NCBI RefSeq assembly: GCF_024171815.1
Contig: NZ_JAMTCJ010000003.1
Location: 1,054,001 to 1,118,000, forward strand
DNA from: Williamsia maris
GTDB taxonomy: Bacteria > Actinomycetota > Actinomycetes > Mycobacteriales > Mycobacteriaceae
Direction: 5' to 3'
Length of the DNA stretch: 64,000 nt
Made by a program: the position numbers and the translations under genes. A model generated the notes under the pieces. The model had not been told where the DNA came from. It worked only from the letters and a program-made list of their open reading frames with translations, and did not search any database. Below, one piece after another: positions 58,262-64,000 of this stretch; within the stretch, counting starts at the first letter, position 1; every line of letters begins with the position of its first letter.

Positions 58262-58774
58262 TCAGTGGGCGCGCAACCACCCGGCGAGTCGGTCGATGAT
58301 CGGCTCGATCTCGTCGGCGAGACGGTCGAAGTCGGCCGCGGGTCTGCCCATCGGGTCGTCGATGTCGAGCTCGGGCCGATTGCGGTCGTCGACGATCTGC
58401 ATCGATGCGACGCCGTCTCCGCCGGCGCGGATGAAGTGGTCCAGTTCGCGAAGGGTGACGGCCCGTCGCCACGCCATCGGCACCTTCGAGGTCGCGTCAT
58501 CACGATGGGCGCGAGAAAGACCCACGATCAGGTCGTGTTCGCCGATCATGTCGGCGACGAGGTAGCGGGCCGAGAAGTCCTCGCCGTCGATGCCGCGTTC
58601 GCGCAACACCCGCAGACTCTGGGGGTGCATCGGATCGCCGTTGAGCGCACCAACGCCGGCGCTGTGAACGACGACCGGGTCCGGCAGATCGGTCAGACGC
58701 GATCGGAGCAGGTACTCCGCCATCGGGGACCTACAGATGTTCCCCGTGCAGACGAAGAGGATCCGTGGCGTCAT
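58262..58774 (-). CDS. Low-molecular-weight protein-tyrosine phosphatase
   Basis: A 170-residue LMW-PTP. P-loop CTGNICRS with Cys9 and Arg15, SAGVGA downstream, and the general-acid loop IDDPMGRP near 138. Placed with a sugar transferase, a tyrosine autokinase and a YdcF protein, it likely dephosphorylates the BY-kinase, as Wzb does Wzc. It lies 22 bases after the sugar transferase stop on the same strand. Confidence 0.92.
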   Translation of the reverse strand: MTPRILFVCTGNICRSPMAEYLLRSRLTDLPDPVVVHSAGVGALNGDPMHPQSLRVLRERGIDGEDFSARYLVADMIGEHDLIVGLSRAHRDDATSKVPMAWRRAVTLRELDHFIRAGGDGVASMQIVDDRNRPELDIDDPMGRPAADFDRLADEIEPIIDRLAGWLRAH

Positions 58775-58796
58775 TCCCGCCTCCTGACGGACATGT

Positions 58797-60311
58797 TCAG
58801 TAGGCGCCCGATCGTCCGACCACCGCGCGGAACGTACGCCACAGGATCATCGCATCGGACATGATCGACCAGTTCTCGACGTAGGTGAGGTCGAGTCGTA
58901 CGGACTCGTCCCACGACAGGTCCGAGCGTCCGGAGATCTGCCACAGTCCGGTCATGCCCGGACGGACCAGCATCCGTCGCACGACGGGACCGTCGTAGCG
59001 CTCGACCTCGCTCGCCAACGGTGGGCGCGGTCCCACCATGCTCATCGCCCCGGACAAGACGTTGAAAAGCTGCGGCAGCTCGTCGAGGCTGTAGCGCCGG
59101 ATGAATCTTCCCACCCGGGTGACCCGCGGGTCATCGCGGATCTTGAACAGTGCGCCCGCGCCCTCGTCGAGCGCGATGAGCGACGTCTTCATGTTCTCCG
59201 CGTCGACGACCATCGACCGAAACTTCCACATCTGAAAGGGAGAGTTGTTGATGCCGATACGTTCGGCGCGGTAGAACACCGGCCCTCGGGTGTCGAGCTT
59301 GATGGCCACCGCGCACGCGACCAAGACTGGGAGCCCGATGAGCAGCAGCAGCGTCGCACCGACGCGGTCGAGGGTGGCCTTGAAGATGCGGTTGGCTCCG
59401 TCGTAGCTCGGCTTGTCGACGTGCAGCAGCGGCAGCCCCGCCACCGGTCGCACGCGCATCCGTGGGCCGGCCACGTCGACGACACCGGGTGCGACCACCA
59501 TGTCGACGTCCATCCCCTCCATGTCCCAGGACAGTTCGCGCATCGCGGAGTGTCCGAGGGCTTCGGCCGAGGTCACCGCCACGGTCGTGGCGCCCGAGAT
59601 CGACACCGCCTCACGGGCGTCGGCGAACTCCCCGACGATCGGGACCGCGCGTCCGTTCACGGCCACCGGACCGACGATGCCCGCCTGCTCCGGGGGTACA
59701 CACAGGCCGATGACGTCGTAGCCGAGTCCGGGGTTCCGGTCGAGGTGTTCGATGAGCGGTTGGGCCGAGGAGAGTCCACCGATGACGATCACCCGGTGGA
59801 GGTCGAGACGCCGGCGACGACGGCGGGTGAGTCGCGCCCGCCACAGCCAGTGCGATGCGAGCAGACCGATGGTCCCCGCGGGCAGGGCGATGGCCAGGAA
59901 CGACCGCGCCATGTCGAGGTGGAACAGCAGGTCGATGATGGCCAACGTGCCGAACATCCCGAAGCTGGCGCTCACGATCCGGCTGTACTCGGCGGGGCCG
60001 GCGGCGACGATCCGACGATCCACGCACTGACGGATGCGCAACGCGGACAGCCAGGCGACCGCGACGACGAAAGAGACCAGACCGGCCGGCGCGTGGTCGC
60101 GACCGACGGGGTCGTCGAACGACTGTGGGCCGAAGCGCAGCATCTGCGCGGCGAGGACGACGACGATCACCACGGCGGTGTCGGTCCAGAGCACCGCCCG
60201 GACGTAGGTGTCGAGCCACGATTCCGCCCGGTCGTGGGCAGCGATCCGCGATGCGACTCGCGTCCTCGGACGGACCGGGGAGCGGACAGTGGCAACTCGG
60301 GTGCGCGTCAA
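58797..60311 (-). CDS. Polyprenyl-phosphate sugar-1-phosphate transferase (exopolysaccharide priming enzyme)
   Basis: A 504-residue WbaP/CpsE-type enzyme. N-terminal part has four or five membrane helices (AVVIVVVLAAQML, FVVAVAWLSALRI, ...) and a CoA-binding-like Rossmann region (VIVIGGLSSAQPL). The C-terminal catalytic domain has a membrane anchor (LDRVGATLLLLIGLPVLVACAVAIKL), then GPVFYRAERIG, FQMWKFRSM, RVGRFIRRYSLDELPQLFNVL, MSMVGPRPPL and PGMTGLWQISGRSDLSW, all standard. It loads the first sugar-phosphate on undecaprenyl phosphate. I chose TTG 60311, seven bases after GGAGG; the frame is open further upstream without a ribosome site. Confidence 0.9.
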   Translation of the reverse strand: MTRTRVATVRSPVRPRTRVASRIAAHDRAESWLDTYVRAVLWTDTAVVIVVVLAAQMLRFGPQSFDDPVGRDHAPAGLVSFVVAVAWLSALRIRQCVDRRIVAAGPAEYSRIVSASFGMFGTLAIIDLLFHLDMARSFLAIALPAGTIGLLASHWLWRARLTRRRRRRLDLHRVIVIGGLSSAQPLIEHLDRNPGLGYDVIGLCVPPEQAGIVGPVAVNGRAVPIVGEFADAREAVSISGATTVAVTSAEALGHSAMRELSWDMEGMDVDMVVAPGVVDVAGPRMRVRPVAGLPLLHVDKPSYDGANRIFKATLDRVGATLLLLIGLPVLVACAVAIKLDTRGPVFYRAERIGINNSPFQMWKFRSMVVDAENMKTSLIALDEGAGALFKIRDDPRVTRVGRFIRRYSLDELPQLFNVLSGAMSMVGPRPPLASEVERYDGPVVRRMLVRPGMTGLWQISGRSDLSWDESVRLDLTYVENWSIMSDAMILWRTFRAVVGRSGAY

Positions 60312-60347
60312 CTCACTTCCTCCGTCGTGCCCCCCGTCGAGCACGAG

Positions 60348-60374
60348 GATATTCCGAGTAGCGGACCGAATATC
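60348..60374. promoter_or_regulatory. Inverted repeat in the divergent sugar-transferase/YdcF spacer
   Basis: GATATTC and GAATATC, perfect 7-bp arms with a 13-base centre, in an AT-rich stretch about 40 bases upstream of the sugar-transferase start. A regulator-binding site is possible; no regulator gene is adjacent. Confidence 0.4.
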
Positions 60375-60516
60375 ACGCAAAGCATATATTTCGTGACCAC
60401 CGTCGTCTTCGTGGTGGTACTTCTGTGGCATGCCCCAACGGGAGTGAACGCAGACGCACATGTGATGCACGACATGCGTCAGGTCCCGGACGGCGTTCGC
60501 TGGCTATTCTCGGGCC

Positions 60517-61059
60517 ATGGTCCGAGCCCTCCGGAGAGTTGCCCTCTCCGTGATCGCGCTCGTCGTGCTCGTCACCCTCATCGGTCTCCCGGTCTATGTC
60601 TTCCCGGTGGTCGCCGACTCGCCGCGCAAGGTCGACGTGATCATGGTCCTCGGAGGTCGGCAGGACGGACGCGAGAACTACGCGATATCGCTGGCCGAGA
60701 AGGGACTGGCGCCGGTGGTGCTCGTGTCCGACCCGTATCTCCGCCCGGATCCGTACATGGAGGCGATCTGCGACGTCCCGCATCAGGTGAAGGTGGTCTG
60801 TTTCAACCCCGATCCGCGCACGACGCGCGGCGAGGCCCGCTTCCTGCGCGACCAGGCCGCGCAGAATCATTGGACGTCGGCGATGGTCGTCACCTTCACA
60901 CCGCATCTGACGCGCGCCGACTACATCGTGAGTCGTTGTTTTACAGGCGATCTCGTGATGGCGGAATACAAGACCGACCTGACCCTGCCGTACTGGGCGT
61001 ACATGTACGCCTATCAGACGGTCGGATTCGTGCGAGCGGTCGCGCAGAGCGGGTGTTGA
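60517..61059 (+). CDS. YdcF/ElyC family protein (DUF218)
   Basis: A 180-residue protein: N-terminal membrane helix 8-28 (VALSVIALVVLVTLIGLPVYV), then a DUF218 domain with DVIMVLGGRQDGRENYAISLAEKG, VVLVSDP, TRGEARFLRDQA and VVTFTPHLTRADYI. E. coli members (ElyC, SanA) affect undecaprenyl-carrier use and envelope integrity; location in an exopolysaccharide group supports a carrier-related role here. TATTCT six bases before ATG and no ribosome site suggest a leaderless message. Opposite in direction to its neighbours. Confidence 0.83.
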   Translation: MVRALRRVALSVIALVVLVTLIGLPVYVFPVVADSPRKVDVIMVLGGRQDGRENYAISLAEKGLAPVVLVSDPYLRPDPYMEAICDVPHQVKVVCFNPDPRTTRGEARFLRDQAAQNHWTSAMVVTFTPHLTRADYIVSRCFTGDLVMAEYKTDLTLPYWAYMYAYQTVGFVRAVAQSGC

Positions 61060-61086
61060 CGCGGTCGGCGCCGACCCATCCGGGTC

Positions 61087-62538
61087 TCAGCGTTCGTCAG
61101 ATCGTGGTTCGAGCACTTCCTCCAGAACCTTCGGCGCGCGCTTTCGGCGGAAGCGGCGCTTGGGACCCTGCGTGATCGCGTAGTAGCCGTATCCCTTCAC
61201 CGCAGGCGTGTGTGTCAGCACAAAACCGATGACCGGGGTCTGACTGCCTGCCAGCTGGTCGAATGAATTCGAGAGATCTGCCTGCCTCGTGCTCCCCGAG
61301 CGGGCCACCAACAGCACACCATCCACCCATTGCGACAGCACGACCGCGTCGGTCACCGGGAGCACCGGCGGCGAATCGAGGAGCACATAGTCGAACGACG
61401 CCGCGAGTTCGGTCAGGGCCTGCGCAGTCCGCTTCGACCCCAACAACTCAGCGGGATTCGGCGGTTGCGGACCTGACGCGAGTATCCACAGGCCTGCGAT
61501 CTTGCTCGGTTGCACGAGGTCGCGGAGTTCACCGTCTCCGCGAAGCCAGTTGGTGAGCCCGACGTCGCCGATGAGGCCGGTCCGCTGATTGACCTGCGGG
61601 CGGCGCAGGTCGGCGTCGATGAGCACCACTCGCTTTCCCGATTCGACAAGGGAGGCCGCCAGGTTCATCGCGGTGGTCGTTTTTCCCTCCACCGCGGAAG
61701 GGCTGGTGATGACGATCACTCGTGGCGGACTGTCGACGCTGGCGAACGTCAGATTGGTGCGCAGTTTGCGAAACGACTCCGCCGCCGCCGTCGCACCGTC
61801 ACGGAAGTCGATCAGACCCCGGCGCCTGAGTAGATCGTCGTTGGGGATGGTCCCGAGCACCGGGGTGTCACTGATCCTGGCAATGTCGCTCTCTTCACGA
61901 ATCGGGTCGTGGAAGCGGGCGCGCACCAGAACCCCGAACACCCCGAACACCAATCCCACCACCACACCGAGACCCACATTCCGGGTCGTCTTCGGCGAGA
62001 CAGGGGAATCACCCGCCGCCGCCGGTGTCACCAGCGTCAGCTTCGCGAGCGGCTGCCCTCCACCGCTCGGGGTCTCGAGCCGCGAGACGTAGGACGTCAT
62101 CGCCGTGGCGGCCGCATTCGCCAATTTCTCCGCAACCGACTTCGAATTGTTCGTGGCCGTGATCGTCAGCAACACGGTGTCCGTGGTCGATGTGGCCAGC
62201 AGGTCCCGCTTTGCGTCGGCGACGGACAGATCCAGGCCGACAGATGCGACCGCCTGACGGACGACGGCATCCGAGGTGACGAGTTTGGTGTACGACGTCA
62301 CGCGCTGCTGTGAGGCAAGCGAGCCCTGGTAAGCCGTCTGGGAATTGTCATCGGTTCCCGACGTAACGTAAAGCGTTGCCGTCGCGGCATATTGCGGCTT
62401 CTGCAACAGGCAATAGCCCAATACGAGGACGCCTACCAGAATTGCCACCGCGACGATGGCGAGCCAACCGCGTCTCAGGCTCCCGAATACATCGCGTATC
62501 GACGCGCCATCCACGCCGCGTGTCTCGATGACCGTCAT
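61087..62538 (-). CDS. Polysaccharide co-polymerase with BY-kinase domain (Wzz-Wzc type)
   Basis: A 483-residue protein that controls polymer length and export. N-terminal Wzz domain between helices at 25-45 (GWLAIVAVAILVGVLVLGY) and about 188-208; periplasmic part contains ATATLYVTSG and SYTKLVTSDAVVRQAV. Cytoplasmic BY-kinase: Walker A SPSAVEGKTTTAMNLA near 278, Walker A' VLIDADLRRP, Walker B YVLLDSPPVLP. The C-terminal tail is basic, with only a small Tyr cluster (KGYGYYAI) rather than the long Tyr-rich tail of Wzc. The neighbouring LMW-PTP is a likely counter-enzyme. A putative -10 TACTAT lies about 50 bases upstream (62586-62591). Confidence 0.9.
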   Translation of the reverse strand: MTVIETRGVDGASIRDVFGSLRRGWLAIVAVAILVGVLVLGYCLLQKPQYAATATLYVTSGTDDNSQTAYQGSLASQQRVTSYTKLVTSDAVVRQAVASVGLDLSVADAKRDLLATSTTDTVLLTITATNNSKSVAEKLANAAATAMTSYVSRLETPSGGGQPLAKLTLVTPAAAGDSPVSPKTTRNVGLGVVVGLVFGVFGVLVRARFHDPIREESDIARISDTPVLGTIPNDDLLRRRGLIDFRDGATAAAESFRKLRTNLTFASVDSPPRVIVITSPSAVEGKTTTAMNLAASLVESGKRVVLIDADLRRPQVNQRTGLIGDVGLTNWLRGDGELRDLVQPSKIAGLWILASGPQPPNPAELLGSKRTAQALTELAASFDYVLLDSPPVLPVTDAVVLSQWVDGVLLVARSGSTRQADLSNSFDQLAGSQTPVIGFVLTHTPAVKGYGYYAITQGPKRRFRRKRAPKVLEEVLEPRSDER

Positions 62539-62735
62539 GTGCCTTCCGATCGCCGAAGCCTCCCGCGAAATGGTTGATCACTCGAATAGTAGGCACATTC
62601 TTTCTCGCCGAAGGCACCGAATAGCGCGGATCGTCATTCCCGGTACGAAATACTTATTTCATATCTCGACGTCGTGGGGCCGTTCCACCCCGGACGCAAC
62701 CGCCACAACCACCACGACCTGCGCGCCGGGGTCGG
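62539..62735. other. Intergenic region upstream of the BY-kinase gene
   Basis: About 200 bases, less GC-rich than surroundings. Contains the putative BY-kinase -10 element TACTAT (62586-62591, minus strand) and AT-rich sequence around 62650-62665 that could hold upstream elements. No gene seen; an open frame here is a shadow of the thioesterase. Confidence 0.4.
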
Positions 62736-63398
62736 TCAGGGTTGACCGGGGTTGAGCGCGATGAACAGGCCGTCGGCCTCGGCGCACAGACGCTCGCCGT
62801 CCTTCATCGTCGCGGCGACGAAGATCTTGCGACCCTCCAGACGCACGATCGACGTCGACACCGTCAGCTCGGTGTTCAACGGGGTTATCGAGCGGTAGTT
62901 GACGGTCAGGTACGCGGTGCGGGTGACCTTGCCGGTCGCGAGCGCCGACGTCATGCCGAGCAGGTCGTCGAAGGCGGTGCAGATGAACCCGCCGTGCGCA
63001 GCGTTGTTGCCACCCAGGTGGAACCGGGTGAAGGTGACGCGCGCCTGCACGCCGTCGTCGCCGGCCTTGTCGACGAGGTAGGGCGGAAGGGTGATGTTGC
63101 CGCGTGCGGGCAGGTCGATCCGTGTGCCCGAGGGCGATTCCCACTCGTTGATCTCGACCGCGGCGAGTTTGGCGTTGACCACGGTGAGTTCGTCGATCAA
63201 CTCGTCGACGAGTTCCTCGGACGGGAAAGCCGCGCGGGCACGGTCCATGAACTCACGGACCTTCTCGATGAACTCGCCGTAGCGGGGGCCGCCGCGATCG
63301 ACACTGATCATCATGTCGGTGCGGAAACCGCCCTCATGCGCGTCCTCGGTCCGCTCCCCGGTGACCGGGGCGGACTCGGACGTACCGTCGATACTCAT
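62736..63398 (-). CDS. PaaI/hot-dog family thioesterase
   Basis: A 220-residue protein with a helical N-terminal half (residues 35-85) and a hot-dog domain carrying NNAAHGGFICTAFDDLLGMT (the HGG...D active-site helix), RTAYLTVNYRSITPLNTEL and GRKIFVAATMKDGERLCAEADGLFI. This matches acyl-CoA thioesterases of the PaaI group. It is divergent from menB; a role hydrolysing DHNA-CoA would fit the menaquinone pathway but is only suggested by neighbourhood. Confidence 0.85.
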   Translation of the reverse strand: MSIDGTSESAPVTGERTEDAHEGGFRTDMMISVDRGGPRYGEFIEKVREFMDRARAAFPSEELVDELIDELTVVNAKLAAVEINEWESPSGTRIDLPARGNITLPPYLVDKAGDDGVQARVTFTRFHLGGNNAAHGGFICTAFDDLLGMTSALATGKVTRTAYLTVNYRSITPLNTELTVSTSIVRLEGRKIFVAATMKDGERLCAEADGLFIALNPGQP

Positions 63399-63459
63399 CG
63401 CATCAGGTTATCGACCCAGGTGAGCGGGCTGCGAAGCGGTTGCCACTAGCCTGCTACTC

Positions 63460-64000
63460 ATGAGTGACGACGCCGCGAATCCGTTCACCGCCGAGCACTG
63501 GACGGTGGTGGAGGGCTTCGAATCCCTCACCGACCTGACCTATCACCGCCACAGCGGGGCCGGACGTGAAAACGGGATCGTCCGAATCGCTTTCGACCGC
63601 CCCGAGGTCCGCAACGCCTTCCGCCCGCACACCGTCGACGAGCTGTACCGAGCTCTCGACCACGCCCGCCGTTCGCCCGACGTGGGCACGATCCTGCTCA
63701 CGGGCAACGGACCCAGTGAGAAGGACGGCGGCTGGGCGTTCTGTAGCGGCGGCGATCAGCGGATCCGGGGACGGTCGGGCTACCAGTACGCGGGCGGCGA
63801 CACCGCCGACACCGTCGATTCCGCGCGGGTGCGGGCCGAGGGTGGTCGGCTGCACATCCTCGAGGTGCAGCGGCTGATCCGGACCATGCCCAAGGTCGTC
63901 ATCGCCGTGGTCAACGGATGGGCGGCCGGCGGCGGTCACTCACTGCACGTCGTCTGCGACCTCACCATCGCCTCACGCCAGCACGGGCGGTTCAAGCAGA
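63460..64000 (+). CDS. menB: 1,4-dihydroxy-2-naphthoyl-CoA synthase, 5' part
   Basis: The first 180 codons of a crotonase-fold enzyme that cyclises o-succinylbenzoyl-CoA to DHNA-CoA. Seen are YHRHSGAGRENGIVRIAFDRPEVRNAFRP, LLTGNGPSEKDGGWAFCSGGDQRIRG, KVVIAVVNGWAAGGGHSLHVVCDLTIAS, all diagnostic of MenB; the catalytic Asp and Tyr lie beyond the window edge. TAGCCT (63447-63452) ends seven bases before ATG 63460 and there is no ribosome site, so the message is probably leaderless. Confidence 0.95.
   Translation, partial: MSDDAANPFTAEHWTVVEGFESLTDLTYHRHSGAGRENGIVRIAFDRPEVRNAFRPHTVDELYRALDHARRSPDVGTILLTGNGPSEKDGGWAFCSGGDQRIRGRSGYQYAGGDTADTVDSARVRAEGGRLHILEVQRLIRTMPKVVIAVVNGWAAGGGHSLHVVCDLTIASRQHGRFKQ

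Noticed and set aside
59421-61175. 584-codon plus-strand frame across the sugar transferase and YdcF genes
   Set aside because: Antisense to a complete sugar transferase and out of frame with YdcF.

Overview
The window is high-GC actinobacterial DNA from a mycolic-acid-containing genus of the Mycobacteriales. It carries an antigen-85-type mycolyltransferase, a HadA-HadB fusion dehydratase, a complete yrbE-mce import operon, and menaquinone genes menJ, menG, menD and menB with a long-chain polyprenyl synthase. As I remember the Mycobacterium tuberculosis map, the order yajQ/htpX/grcC1/menJ/menG/mgtA/DUF3592/menD and rpmG/tRNAs/hadAB/tRNA-Trp/secE/nusG/rplK/rplA/rplJ/rplL/mceG/rpoB/rpoC matches its Rv055x-Rv066x region. 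Gordonia or a close relative (Williamsia, Rhodococcus) is my best guess; there is no rRNA here to settle it.

Layout. 1-2.1 kb: 5' end of an alpha/beta-hydrolase-like gene, methionine aminopeptidase, and a divergent HTH/glutamine-amidotransferase pair around a 28-bp palindrome. 2.2-4.2 kb: uppP and a DinB2-type polymerase IV. 4.6-8.6 kb: mycolyltransferase, then a VOC protein, a glutamine-synthetase-like ligase and an amidohydrolase in one operon. 8.6-9.8 kb: FAD reductase. 10-17.5 kb: rpoC and rpoB. 17.9-30 kb: the mce block with two Mce-associated proteins and the ATPase gene mceG. 30-31.5 kb: rplL, rplJ and leader. 31.7-37 kb: three hydrolases and a DUF2786/metallohydrolase pair. 37-42.1 kb: rplA, rplK, nusG, secE, tRNA-Trp, hadAB, rpmG, tRNA-Met, tRNA-Thr, tRNA-Tyr. 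42.3-43.2 kb: a frameshifted AbiEi/DUF559-like gene. 43.4-51.7 kb: yajQ, htpX and menaquinone genes. 51.7-58.1 kb: SDR with divergent MmyB-type regulator, molybdoenzyme plus cytochrome b561, MarR plus AbrB-family transporter, and a saccharopine-dehydrogenase-like reductase. 58.3-62.5 kb: an exopolysaccharide regulation/priming group. 62.7-64 kb: a thioesterase and the 5' part of menB.

Systems. The mce block (MceG ATPase, two YrbE permeases, MceA-F, two Mce-associated proteins) should form one lipid-import machine, and here it sits between rplJ-rplL and rpoB-rpoC. The men genes, grcC1 and menJ build and reduce the isoprenoid chain of menaquinone. HadAB and the mycolyltransferase make and attach mycolates. 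UppP and the sugar transferase both use undecaprenyl phosphate carriers.

The most unusual signals are the following. A glutamine occupies the steric-gate position of the polymerase IV. A near-perfect palindrome is centred between map and the HTH gene. Degenerate tandem arrays with a 21-bp period fill most spacers between convergent genes and often end inside a stop codon. A split FluG-like operon is present. A 2-bp duplication appears to break the AbiEi-like gene. A MarR-type operator sits on a putative -10 element. All functions are inferred from sequence recognition without database searches.
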